Part shown: in pieces, positions 11,638-26,600 of the stretch | How the letters are laid out: each line of letters starts with the position of its first letter | How positions within the stretch are numbered: position 1 is the first letter of the stretch | Notes under the pieces: model-generated | Database searches by the model: none | What the model saw: only the letters and a program-made list of their open reading frames with translations | Told to the model about the DNA's origin: nothing | Translations under genes and position numbers: made by a program | Assembly: GCA_020152595.1 (NCBI GenBank) | Contig: JAIGNY010001834.1 | Span: forward strand, 1,083,501-1,147,500 | Direction: 5' to 3' | From: Chiridota heheva | Lineage: Eukaryota > Echinodermata > Holothuroidea > Apodida > Chiridotidae | DNA length: 64,000 nucleotides

Positions 11638-14600
11638 GTGAGCGTTAATGTGATATTATCAAGTAAATATTCATCATCGTTTCCTTTATTCGTAGAACTG
11701 GTATATCATGCGTACAATACAATAACTAGTCGTCGTGTCTATTCCGTAAGGCAGTGATTGCGCTGCATTACAGATAAACGAATGGCCACACTTAAGAATT
11801 ATGGCAAACATAAATACGGGTCATTAGTCCACATATTCATTAGTGTAAGAATGTATAGGGGAAAAAAAATGAATCTTATTTAAAAGCTCTTGCATCCCTG
11901 GTCATGAAACTAGGTAGGCCTAGGCCATGTGTGTACGTGCTAGCCTGTAGACTTAAGTTTGGCTTGGGCTGGGAACTTGTTCCCACATGCAAAAGAAATG
12001 GGCTATTTTGCGTTCGTGCAATTTTGGTGGTTGTGTCTAAATCCATGCATAAAATTTTGCCATTTGCGAGACATCCCCCGCGCAAAATAGTTTCTAACTT
12101 TATCTGTAACAACAGACAACATTGTCTACTTAGCTATACTTCACTTCACGTTACGAGCTTGTCAACCACAACCCATAATATTCCTTATTCAGAATTACTT
12201 ATGATACTGGATTCAAATGCAGACTGCACTGTAGTACGAGTCGTAACGTCACTGCAGTATACTGTATATGACATAACTGCTACAAATTTACAATCCAGCT
12301 GCAAGTTCCGATATCAGTCTTCCAACAACCATTCACCAATTGCGTAATGGCTACTGGTTGGCATTTAAGGAACAGTATTTTGTTAAGGATGCCACCATCT
12401 ATGCTGGAACTGCATCATTTGTTTGATACAATAAATTCAGACGTCACAACATGATGGGTGATGAGGCTTGATGTCTAGTTTGTCTATCAGAAAGCTAACA
12501 GGTAAAATTTATGTCAATTTATTATTATTCTTCTGAAAATTTCTGCACACATTTTTTTGTGAAAGCATGAAAATTTGCACACATATTCACTGTTCAACTT
12601 TGAGTTCCCCAAGATAATCTGTGCATTTTAAATGATTGTTTTTGCATTCCCCGCGCAAGAAAAAAACTTTATAGAGTCTGGGTTGTGTGGTTTTCGTCCA
12701 CCTGCATACTTGACTAGCTAACAATTGTAATGCTCTGTTTCAAGCATAGCCTCTTTTATCATGACAGACATTTACAATTTCTTTTTGTTTTAATTAGCTG
12801 ATATTTTTTTTTTTTTTTTTTTTTTAGTGATTGCTGACATCTATTAATTGGCTGAACTCACAGAGCTAACAAGGCTCCATATACTGCATGCAGGAAAAGC
12901 TATGCCTATACTGTACCTATAACGTTGCATCGCAAATGGTTCATTTGCGGAGATAAATATTTTACAGAGATTCAACACTAGAATTAGTAAAAAACTGTTT
13001 TTTGGGGCACAATTTTAGCATCTGGTTACGTGAGTAAGATTTAGAGCATCTGTCATGTCCATAATGTAAGTAGATGATAAAAAAGTATGTTTTTTCCATA
13101 GCTACAGTGCTGTAGCATCGCTAACTTTAACAACCCAGTGTACACATAACAAATGTCCCATATTAAATATGTGTGTACATGTACAGTGGGTTTGTAAATA
13201 ATAACTGATATTTGACAACCTATTTGTCAACTTCATGCACTGGCAATCAATGTCTGTAAACCTGCCAAAATATTTTCTTGAGTGTTGTCTATATATACTG
13301 TACCAATGAAATCAACTTGGAACATGAAAAGGTAATTTTATCAAATTTATATATCGCCGGTATGCTCCCTTTTTAAAATTTTAACTCATTTAAAAAGTCA
13401 GATAAAAATATTTTTCTACTTTGATCCTTTCTAAATAAAAAAACACTAAAATGAGTAAATTTGAGTTCAGATGCATCATAAAGTACAGTATGTTCTTGAG
13501 TTGTTTACTTTAATTGTCTTAAGACCTATATTAAGTTTGTCCTTTCTAGTTGGGTGGTCAATTATTGGCATGAACAATTAGAAGTCAATGACAGAATCTG
13601 TCCACCATATTGAAATTGTATACTTAAGGTGAGCGAAGCATTTTTTTGTTAAGATGATTCTGTAACTACATTTAAATTAAGACTCCAAAATTCATGTTAT
13701 ATCTGTGTTCTTGCTTCAATTTGGACCCTTTAATTTGGTATGAAATATTCCTATACAATTGTTAAAATGTTGTGTTGATTAATGTTTTACATGCTTAATT
13801 AGCATAATTAATTAGGTGGACGAATTTAGGCAGCATTGGACGAAAACTGACAAAAGTTGACGGATTCTAACACAAAAACGTAAGGAAAACTTACATGGTA
13901 TTCCTCTTAAGGTATAATGATTTTGAAATAATTTTTATTTGTAAACATTAGTGCATTGATTGATCATTTAAAAGTATTGTCGTTTACTTCCTTTTTGTAG
14001 ACTAATGGCAAAAAATTCTAAAGTGGGCGAAACCACACGGCTTACCCTATCCCCTCCCCCCCTTCTTCCTCCTAGGCCTAGAGTCCTACAAATGTCAAGA
14101 TAAATTCCTTAGCAATCCATTTCCTGCAAAAAATGTTCAATAACTTTCTTCCTTTGGTGCAAAATCAGAGTAAATTTGAATTGATTATGAAAGCCATGTT
14201 AGACTAATATTTAAAACAGCCATTTTATTTGGAGCATCTGTCAAATTCATTGAGATATTGATTAATAAATGATTAGGCTGTTGAAAGGATATTTTTACCC
14301 TAAATTTCAGATTTATTGACGATCAGATAAATAGTGTAATTTCTCTTGATTTTGGAAATAATAAACAACTAGTGTCATTTTTAAGGGCTCAAAAAGTGTC
14401 TAAAATTTTCCCTGATTTTGGATCCAAGGAGGAAGGTTTTTGAATTTTTTTGCAGGAAATGGATTGTTAAGGAATTCTTTTTAAAAATTTTAAGTGTTTT
14501 ATTACCAGAGATGAGATAGTTTTTAAATAAGAATACAAAAATCAACAAAAATTTGTGGATTTTCCTATGCAGCATAACACTATTGACCCCTGTGGCTGCC

Positions 14601-17600
14601 ATTTTATGTGTGGCCTATAGAAATGGATAAACAAATGTGTACAGGGTATTCAAAATGCAGTGCCTTTACAATATATGCTTTGGGTGACTTGAGTAAGACA
14701 GCCACCAATGAGCAATCGTATAAACAGGTAATTCACCACATGTGAAAATTTGTTTTCTCGATGCAGAGATTTACACTAAAAAATTAGAAAACCTTGCTTT
14801 TAATGCCAGTAGCTGTAATGTATTTCTTTATTAATTGGGGCCAAAATTCTTAAAATTGTTCAAGCTCCAGGCCAAACCTTAAAGTCTCCATGTTTTCCAG
14901 ACTGGGGTATTTTATATGTTAGAATCGTCCATAGGTGCCCGGATCATCAAGATTTTAATGAGAATAAGAGTCAAGATCTGATTTAGTTGATGGCCATATT
15001 TATTTATCGATTTCATGGGTGCCTGTAATTTTAGTGTTTATAACAAGATATCTATAATGAAAATTTCCATAAAGTTTAATCCATACTGCCATACTAGGCC
15101 ATCACATCACCAGGCAGCCCCATCTAAGTAAGAGAGATAATTCTAGGCCATCACATCACCAGGCAGCCCCATCCAAGTGAGAGAGATAATTCTAGGCCAT
15201 CACATCACCAGGCAGCCCCATCCAAGTGAGAGAGATAATTCTAGGCCATCACATCACCAGGCAGCCCCATCCAAGTGAGAAAGATAATTCTAGGCCATCA
15301 CATCATTAGGCAGCCCCATCCAAGTGAGAGAGATAATTCTAGGCCATCACATCACCAGGCAGCTCCATCCAAGTAAGAGAGATAATTCTAGGCCATCACA
15401 TCACCAGGCAGCCCCATCCAAGTGAGAGAGATAATTCTAGGCCATCACATCATCAGGCAGCCCCATCCAAGTAAGAGAGATAATTCTAGGCCATCACATC
15501 ACCAGGCAGCCCCATCCAAGTGAGAGAGATAATTCTAGGCTATCACATCACCAGGCAGCCCCATCTAAGTGAGAGAGATAATTCTAGGCCATTACATCAC
15601 CAGGCAGCTCCATCCAAGTGAGAGAGATAATTCTGGTTGAATGGTTTCAATATTGAGATGGTATCAGTTTTTGGGGAGAGCTTGCTAAACCAGGGGTAGT
15701 AACCAGTGGTCAGAAAATTACCTGCTGTAATTGATTTTGGTTACCCTAGGTACATGGCAGTGGGGACAGGTATAAGGTGATGTGTGCTGACAAATGTATA
15801 ATTTTTGGTGTGAATTGAAATAAAAAGCACTTCCATTTGTTTTTCTTCTTTCAGTTTGTTCTGTCTGTCCTGCGGTTCACTTACCCTACATTATTTCAAG
15901 GCTGGCAGACGTTGGTTGGCTTTTTTGTCCTGTATGCCGGGAGAACTCTCAGAAAAACTGAACCTGGATTTGTCTCAAAGTAAAGTATAGCCTATAGGCC
16001 ATATTTGAAATGATAACCATAGGGGTCCTTATAGTGTTAGGATGCATAAATAAAAAAAAACTTAAAGTTTGGTTGTTTTTTTATTTTTATTTAAAACATT
16101 TTGCATCTCTGGTCATTAAATTCCTAAAAATTGCTAAATAACTTCCTTAAACAATCCATTCCCTGCAGAACACATTCACAACACTTTCATTTAAGCCTAA
16201 CATAAAATTCAAAATAACTTCATATTTCCCCAATTTTGCACCTAAGGGGGAAAGTTTTTTTTTTTAGGAACAGGCAGAGCAACAAGAGCAAAATGCTTAG
16301 AAATCCAGTAAAAACAATGAAAATAGCAAAAATCCTAAAATCTTATATAAAGTAATTTGAATTGAAGGAGAAGAGAACTTGGCCGAAATATATGTGCTGG
16401 TGTGTTTCTGGAGACTAAAATATTCACTCATGTTTTGTGGTTGTGATTGAATTGAGATGAATATTTGAATCAACCATTATTATTTCTAAATGCATGTTTA
16501 AGTAATTTTTAGACAACACAAGTATGAAAAAGTATGTTTTTCATTGATCAAAATACTTGTGCTCATGCAGTGCGATCTCTCGTCCTTTCTTGGCTGGATT
16601 ATGGCAACTCCCTGCTTGGTGGCATATCACGTGAATACCTTCAATGCTTGCAAAGACTTTGAAATCGTGCAGCGCGCATGATTTTTTGTGTTGATAGACA
16701 TGCAAGTGCTTCCCCTCTCTTGCGTGTTCTTTATTGGTTGCCCATCCAGCAGAGAATCGATTTCAAGATCATACTGCATGTGTACAACTGCATTAAAAAA
16801 AATGTGCCTTCATACCTTCAAGATTTGCTGCATATTTATGAGCCTGGACTCATTGGTCTAAGATCCAACAAGGATGTCGCTCGCCTTGTGGTTCCAAGAA
16901 CTAATCGTGTCAGTGGGGACTGCGCCTTTTTTGTCCTGGGTCCATGTTTGTGCAATAATCTACCTATTGCAATCCATCAGGCTCAAACTGTTTATACTTT
17001 TAAGAAGGCCCTTAAGACTCATCTTTTTCCTACTGAATAAGTTTTGTGCTGTCTATAATATTTATTTTCTTGTTTTATTATCTTGTTTTTGGATTTTTAC
17101 CAATTCTTTTATGTTTGTATATTGTCCTGCAATTCTTTCCATTTTTTTGTATCCATAGGAGAAGCGCTATATAAATAAGTGCAATAATAAAATTCCTGTC
17201 ATTCCTTTTTGACAGAGATCTCCTTAAATATGCATGAAAGGGAAGACCTATGTATTGCCTTTTGCAAAGTCAGGTCCTGAAGGGATCTTAGCAATACCTG
17301 GTTCAAAAAATAGTTTAAATTCAGTACTTGGGAATGATGACCCATCAGGCAGTGCTTATCTCGGTTTCTGTGGTGAATGGGTAAAATTACAAGCAGATTT
17401 ATCAGCCCATACTGCAATCACTTTAACTTTTTCTATGCGCATACACAAACAACATAGATTACTAATTCATTTGCAAAAGTTCCTAACTTGTAATCTCACT
17501 ATTAGTACTGTTATCTTAGTCTCAAACAATATCATTTGACATTATTTACTTGTTTCATTTCATATAGGGATTCATTGTTGTCATGGCTACATGGAATACT

Positions 17601-20600
17601 ATTCTTCATCGTAAGCATTTACTCAGGGTCAGTTGCTCTGTCCAAACTGGTAAGTCCAAATCAGGATTCAAAATAAGCATGAATTAGGTTATCACTAGCC
17701 CATCTTTCTTCCTTGTCTCGGGTTATCGACAGAAATTCCCAAAAGCCCACGCTGTTTCTTTCACTTTGATGATATATGAATGAAAATAATTGAGTTTTGG
17801 ATCAGCACAACAGGTTCCAGTGATTGAAATTTTGCTTCCCTATATGTGAATGTAACTATTCCTTGACTAGAAGGGCTATGTCAATTTTGAGCTATGGTTT
17901 GTATTTCCATAGGACTTGGTAATTAAGCAGTGTAATTGATCCATTCTTTTCGATGGTATGCTGTGGAATCCCACCACTGCCACCATTGCTGTATCATGTT
18001 TACATGGCGATGAGGAGATGAGTGTACCAGACAAAAGACGTTGTTGTTTTGGTCACTTTGGTGCCTCGGATTCAAGTGTCTACTTTTTGAATCTCAAAAT
18101 GTCCATTAACAAACAATAAGACCGGATCCTAACAAAAGAAGAACAACATAATTTATTGCTCTTTGTATCAAGTGAATGAAAGACAAAAGTGATGACTGTA
18201 GACTTGTACAAAAAATTATATTTTATGTCACTTTTATCTATCATACATGTTTTCCATTATTTGTTTTCTTATTGATGGAGATAAAATGCCTAGTGCCTAG
18301 AAAATAATCCTTTATGTTAATGTTTGATTTATTATTTCATGATAAAGATTATCTACCATACTTATCTTTTGTGCCATTATTTGAAGACTTGTCTACATGC
18401 ATGCTGAGAAGCAAAATGACAAGTCAAACAAAATAATGTTCTTTTTCTTTCCTCCTCTAGACACTGCCAGCTTTCATTATTGTTCAGAATACGGTTGATG
18501 TTCTGGTTTATCTCATACAATGTTTAAGAACCTTCAGGCTTGGAAGAGGGGCTGTTATAATAAGGTACAGCACAATATCCTTTAAGTGTTGCCGTTGTAT
18601 TAGTTCAACTGGACATGCTTGTTGATCAACGTTTCCAAATTTCTTCTATCTAATTAACTCTTTAGAAGGTGGTTATTACTTAAATTGTATGATGTAAAAG
18701 TATATGTTAAGTTGCCCAGCAATGTACAACATTGATGAAGGGGACAATAGGAAGAACAAAATATGAAGAATTTGTTCAAAATGGTATTTCATTACAGAAA
18801 TCTTCAAGATTAAAGTTATGTGGAATTTGGTAGAAATAACTGAAACCAGACTTATTATGACTTTAAATTCTAACATTCCTCAAATCTTGGTATTTTTTGG
18901 TGAGCATGTGAAGCATAATGCGACCCTATGTAATGCGATTTTGTTGGTCCAGCTGGCCGTCCAGCCGGCTGGCCACAGATTTTCCTGAGATTTCCACAGA
19001 AATTGTTACTATTTTTTGAGAATTCTTCAGAAATGTTTAAGTTTCTTTAGAATTCCTTAAGAAGTGTTTAAGTTTCTTGAGATATTTTCAGAGAAGGCTG
19101 GAATTTCCTTTTAAAATGTTTAAAAGTTTTTTTTAGACCCATGTACAGGTTAAAGGAGACAAGGTCTGACATAATCCTTATCCCTAAGATTTTCTCAGGA
19201 AATGTTACTGTTTTTTTAAATTTCTCAGAAAATGTTTAAGTTTCTTCAAAATTCTTAGAAAGTGTTTAGGTTTTTAAAGTATTCTCAGAGAAGGCTGGAA
19301 TTTCCTTAAAAAAATGTTTAACAGTTTTTTTAGGCCCATGTACAGGTTAAAGGAGACATAAGGTCTGACATAATCCTTATTTCATATTAATAGAATTGAA
19401 AATAACAAATGCACTGACCAAGTTTCATAACTCCCAAAGCAATGTAACACAGTTTTTGTAATTATTAAAAACTTTAATATTACTACTTGATAGTACCATG
19501 GGTGCTGCCATTTTGATTTCAAAACATGCAGATTATAGTGTCATCAGCCCAGCAGGATGTTGGAATGCTTTGTATTTCTTTAAAGTCTACCTCAAGTTTT
19601 GTAGCTTATAGAAATTGTTTTTCCTTTGTAAGGGTCAAGAAATTTTTTGTGTACACGTGAAATTATCAAAACATGCTGTTAAAACTTTGTGTCACATCAT
19701 TTTGGAATAAAAACTTTAATCACATTTATAAAGAAATACATTGTAATCCTTATGTCCCTATTGGGGAAATTATGTCATCATGCACAATATTTTAATACAG
19801 AATTGAACAAAATGGCAGCCTCCATGTGTCTTCTTCAAACATGAATAACTTAAAATAGAAATACAATTTTGACTTGCTGTTTTTGGTAGTTGGTTAAGAT
19901 TTGTATCTTCAATCATATGAAATAAGGATTGTATCAAACTTTGTCTTCTATAAAGACTGGAGTCCATAAAAAGTCTCTAAAACATTTGATATTTCCTTAA
20001 AAGATAACTGTGAGATGATATACTTTTCCAATATTCTTCAGAGATCCTCAAGTGTCCATCACAATACTTGAGGTTTTAAATCCGTAAAATTCTTCAAAAT
20101 ATTTTTGCATCAACTGCTGTATCAGGCATGATTAATAAACTCCGCCTTTATTATTCTGTTCATTTGCTTAAAGTTGGAACAGTTTATGAAGTGAAAATCC
20201 TTTAATTGTAGAATGCTCAGTCAGGAGTGTGGCAGGATGTGACTGCAAATAAACATAGAGAGGGATGTGGTATGGGATAGGGTGGCATCCACATGGGACA
20301 TAGGATGGGATGTATACCATGTGGTATGCACCAAAGGCTTGTATACCAGACATGATTATTTGACTCTGCCTTTATCTTCTTATTTAACAGTTCATATGAA
20401 TAAGTTTATGAAATAACAGACTTTCATACTTTCATACTTTATACTAGTATGCTCAATCAGGGACTGTGAGTGCTAGGATGAGACTATTTATGGAGTCTAT
20501 GGGTGGGATGCCATGTGCGGCATCGGATGGGATGCTACTGTATGTGGGATATGGAATGGGACATGTGGTGGAATGCCACATGTGACATAGGGTATAGAAG

Positions 20601-23600
20601 GATGCCATTTGGGAAATCAGATGGATGTCATGTGAGACATAGGGTGGGGGCCATGTGGGATATAGGGTGAAATGCCATGTGTGAGACAGGGTGGGAAACC
20701 ACATGTGACATAGGGTGGGATGCAATGTGGGATATGGGGTGGGATGCCATGTGGGATATTGGTTTGCCTATCATGTGATACCTAGGGTAAGAGCCATGTG
20801 GTACATGGGATGTGATGCCATGTGGGACATAGAGTGGGATGTCATTGGGACATGGGGAGGGATACCATGTGGAACATATGGTGGGATCCAGTGTGGGACA
20901 TAAGGTGATATGCCATGTGGGACATCAGGTGGTCTGATGTGGGACATTAGGTGAGATGCCATGGGGGACATAGGAAGGGATACTATGTGAGACATAGGCA
21001 GGGATGATTGATGTGAGACAGAATGGGATGCCATGTGGGACAAAGGATGGCATGCCATGTCGGCATATGGTAGAGTACTATGTGGGCATGTGGTGGAATG
21101 CCATGTTGGACATATGGTGAAATGCCATGTGGGACATATGGTGGAATGTCATGTGTGACATGGGATGCCATATGGGGCATTGGTTGGATGCCATGTGCGA
21201 CATGGCATGCCATATTGGACATGTGATGCTATTTGGGACATGGGATTTCATGTGGAACATAGAATGCCATGTGGGACATAGGATGCCATGTGGGACATAG
21301 TTTCGGATGCTTATTTTATAATTGGGCGGGTCATATAATATGGGTGTTAATTTGCTAGGCATGCAAACCATGACGGTATTTACTGTTCTACTTGCATTTA
21401 AAAAAGATGTTTCTTCATTTAGTACCAAAACTTAAAGTTCTTTTAGAGAGAGAGAGAGAGAGCTGAACACACAATTACAATGAGTTGCATCGGTTATGAT
21501 AGTACAAGGATATTTCTTCATTAGTACCACGGACAGACATAACATTACAATTGTCAATGTTTTGATAACCAGTTGTGGTGCACTGGCGTAAAGTTCTTTT
21601 GAATGCATTACCAATTTTATTAGAAAGTGAAATAGTGACATCGCATGTTTTAATGTAAAATTTCCATACTAGTCATTTTATGTAACCTTTTTCAAATGTA
21701 AAAATTCGAATTCTCTTGAAAACATTTTTGCTATTTTCACCATTTTTATACAAGGTAGCCATTTCTGACCACGGAGCTTAATCTGTTTGTTTTTGCAAGT
21801 ACATGAAGCAAACTTTGTAACCATTTAGATTCATGAATTAATCAATTAGGATGTTTGTAAGGTTAATTTAAAAGTACAAGTCTCAAATCTGGCAACATTG
21901 ATGCATTTTTAGTCCTCAAGCAATTTTGTTTGAAAGAGGGGCAGGCAGTGAGGTCATATACCATAGGGGATGACCCAGCGGGGAGATGACCCAGTCATAT
22001 ACCTTAGGGGATCATATACCATAGGGGGTCATATACTATAGGGGATGGCATGGTATTTCATTACTAAACCTTGTCAGACTGGATTTGGGCAAAGTGCAGG
22101 TCTCCTCTTTAGGTGTGGTCCAACAAGAATTACTTTAAACCATTGTTGAACAAAGTGCAGGTTCCCTTCTCTGGGCTTGGTCCGACAAGAGTTGTTATCA
22201 ACCCTTTTCTACAAGGTTTGCTATTAAGGCAGCCCTTGTTGAATTGAAACTGAGCAAACCACAAGTATATGTACCTTGTCTGGGCATTGTTTAAAAAGAG
22301 TTCAGTTTCTAATGAGGTTGGATTGTGTGTTGTGTGATATCAAGTCTGATTTCATTTATTTATTATTTCATTTTTCCAGTGCAATAATGATCCTTGGTGC
22401 TGCATGGGCTGCAATGGTGACTGATCCTGAAGTAAGTCTAATTCCAAATTCACACTCTGAATTTGAATCTGATTTCATTTATTCTTTATCCTTAAGTCTT
22501 GTATCGCTTGTCAAAAGTTTCTTACTTTATTGCATGCAGATTGAAACCTGTTATGTTATCTTCTCATAGATGTATGAGAGGGTCAAGGGGATAATATTAA
22601 TATAATTTGTAAATGTTTATGTGTTTTAAACACATGAACAACTGTTAAAGGTATATGGGCAGGAAGCGATTTTGCCATGAATATTTTTCTCCAATATTTT
22701 GACAATTTTATTAACATACATTTATAACAAATGTCCACTCGTTTCTGAGATAATCGTGAAAAAGGGAAAAATTAAGACCTGAGAAATGGCTGGACTTGCA
22801 CTATTGATAAAAGGCGTGTAGGGTAAGAATAAGGACACAGCGAGGCCTACAATGCATAACTTACACTGTGTCACATTGACCTAGGCTATTTCAAAACATC
22901 AGTTTCATTGCATCAGACATCAGAATATTGCCTAATTAGCGATATGCTAATTATTTTATGACATTTTTGTGTGGATAAAGAGGAAATATCAACTCAAGTT
23001 TAGTTCCATTATTTTTTATGATTGGCCAACTCCACTTGTTACATTAGGCTTGTTATATAGGCTGTAAGTATAGTAAATACTGTATGGTACACTGTGGTGT
23101 AACTTATACATAAAACCCAATACGTGATGAACATATGTTTTTAGACCTAAAAATAAGCCCAAATTTTACATTTTGGGATTAATTTTGTAAGAAAGTATTT
23201 GCTGTTAGTGTTTATGAAAGGCATTTGTATCAATTTATGCAAAGTGTTTGTGGTGAGTGTTTGTGATGGGCATTTGTATCAATTTATGCAAAGTGTTTGT
23301 GGTGAGTGTTTATAAAGGGTATTTGTATCAATTTATGCAGTGTTTGTGATGAGTGTTTATGAAGGGACATTTGTATCAATTTATGCGAAGTGTGTGTGGC
23401 AAGTGTTTATGAAGGGCATTTATATCAATTTATGCAAAGTGTTTGTGGTGAGTGTTTATGAAGGGAAATTTGTATCCATTTTATGCAAAGTGTTTGTTGT
23501 GAGTGTTTATAAAGGGCATTTGTATCAATTTATGCAGTGTTTATGACGAGTGTTTGTGAATAGAATTTGTAACAATTTATGCAAAGTGGTTGCTACCTGT

Positions 23601-26600
23601 CCATAAATTTTTAAGATTGTTGGGGTGTGATGTCACTTATGAAGTAGACACTAGTCGTTTTCAAGCAAAGTTGATACAACCAAAGCCTGGTATTTTTTTA
23701 CAGGAGCTAGTGCGCTAGGTTTTGCCAATTTATGTAGATTTTAACCAATCAAAGTAACATCACACAGTCTGTTTTTTACTGTTGTTGGATACAGAATGTT
23801 TATCCATCTCACAAAAGCAAACAAATTCAAATGTCTGATGAGAAAACTTATACAATTTTTGGGTTTGGTATTTATGATATTTTATACCATTGGATGCAAG
23901 AAGGGTGTTCGATTTATCATTAGAAAAATATGCCCTCATTTTTCAGTTACACCTGAGCTGATGAGTTTTCTTCTTTATTTTCTTTATCCTGAAAACCACA
24001 GGCAATAAGGATCACATCTCCCTTGTGAATGGCTTCATTGCAATTATTATTATTACAATTTTTATAACGCCAAAATCTATGTAAATAATCATTGGTGCTG
24101 TACAAATAAAATATTACATGAATACATAAGAAAAATAAAAATTAAGAAAACTAGCCCTAAAATACTGAATGTAATTAAAACATGCAGCAAAAAATTATAT
24201 AAAGTAATAAGATTTGATATAAGTAAAAATTGAGAAAAACTTAAAGGATTTAAGAACAATACATCTACACAAATAAAACATTAAAAGGTAAAATAACTTC
24301 TATAAGTACTTTAAACTTATGATTTAAAGAACATATGGTAGTAATAGATTACAAATAAAATTTACTTACTGACATTAGAAAATAAAAGATAAGAAAACTA
24401 GCCCTGAAATACTTATTGTAATTAAAGCATCAGCAAAATGATAATAAAGTCAAATATAAATTAAAAACAGAGAAAAATAAAAGCATTTAAGAACAATAGA
24501 TCTATACCAATAAAACATTTAAAAGGTACAAAAAATTATATAAGTATTTCAAAATTATGATTTAAAAAGAATATATTGTTGTTATAGACTTAGCGATAAA
24601 ATATGAAAGATAATTATACAAAAAAAAAAGAAAAAAGGTAATTCAAAAATTTATGTAGAGTGAAAGAAACTTTAAAACCTTCCAAAATACAATAAAATCA
24701 AATGTGGTTCTTGTATTGCTTTAAGCTACAGCTAAGGAGGTGTTAAGTATCAAATTAGTATGAGCAGTACTTATTGCATAGTTGAGTGGTCATTATTCAG
24801 AATAAGTGGTCTAAGCTTTTATTCCAGAAAGTTTGTGGTGTTTATTTGCTGGAAATTATTATTTTTTGCAAAAGCACAAGTCATGATCATGAAAAATGCA
24901 CATGCTGGCCAATGAACTATTCATGATCATGCAAGATGCACATGCTGGCCAATGAACTACTCATGATCATGCAAGATGCACATGCTGGCCAATGAACTAC
25001 TCATGATCATGCAAGATGCACATGCTGGCCAATGAACTACTCATGATCATGCAAGATGCACATGCTGGCCAATGAACTACTCATGATCATGCAAGATGCA
25101 CATGCTGGCCAATGAACTACTCATGATCATGCAAGATGCACATGTGCTGGCCAATGAACTACTCATGATCATGCAAGATGCACATGCTGGCCAATGAACT
25201 ACTCATGATCATGGAAGATGCATGCAAGATGCACCTGCTGGCCAATGAACTGCTCATGATCATGCAAGATGCATGATCATGCAAGATGGCTGGCCAATGA
25301 ACTACTCATGATCATGCAAGATGCACAAGCTGGCCAATGAACTACTCATGATCATGCAAGATGCACATGCTGGCCAATGAAGTACTCATGATCATACAAG
25401 ATGCACATGCACTGGCCAATGAACTACTCATGATCATGCAAGATGCACATGCTGGCCAATGAACTACTCATGATCATGCAAGATGCACATGCTGGCCAAT
25501 GAAGTACTCATGATCATGCAAGATGCACATGCGCTGGCCAATGAACTACTCATGATCATGCAAGATGCACATGCGCTGGCCAATGAAGTACTCATAATCA
25601 TGCAAGATGCACATGCTGGCCAATGGATTGCTCATGATCATGCAAGATGCACATGCTGGCCAATGAACTACTCATGATCATGCAAGATGCACATGTTGGC
25701 CAATGAACTACTCATGATCATGCAAGATGCACATGCTGGCTGATGAACTACTCATGATCATGCAAGATGCACATGCTTGCCAATGAACTACTCATGATCA
25801 TGCAAGATGCACATGCTGGCCAATGAAGTACTCATGATCATGCAAGATGCACATGCTGGCCAATGAAGTACTCATGATCATGCAAGATGCACATGCTGGC
25901 CAATGAACTACTCATGATCATGCAAGATGCGCATGCTGGCCAATGAACTACTCATGATCATACAAGATGCACATGCTGGCCAATGAACTACTCATGATCA
26001 TGCAAGATGCACATGCTGGCCAATGAACTACTCATAATCATGCAAGATGCACATGCTGGCCAATGAACTATTCATGATCATGCAAGATGCACATGCTGGC
26101 CAATGAACTACTCATGATCATGCAAGATGCACATGCTGGCCAATGAAGTACTCATGATCATGCAAGATGCACATGCTGGCTGATGAACTACTCATGATCA
26201 TGCAAGATGCACATGCTGGCCAATGAAGTACTCATGATCATGCAAGATGCACATGCTGGCCAATGAACTACTCATGATTATGCAAGATGCACATGCTGGC
26301 CAATGAACTACTCATGATCATGCAAGATGCACATGCTGGCCAATGAAGTACTCATGATCATGCAAGATGCACATGCTGGCCAATGAACTACTCATGACCA
26401 TGCAAGATGCACATGCTGGCCAATGAACTACTCATGATCATGCAAGATGCAAGATGCACATGCTGGCCAATGAATGTACTCACTCATGACCATGCAAGAT
26501 GCACATGCTGGCCAATGAACTACTCATGATCATGCAAGATGCACATGCTGGTCAATGAACTACTCATGATCATGCAAGATGCACATGCTGGCCAATGAAC

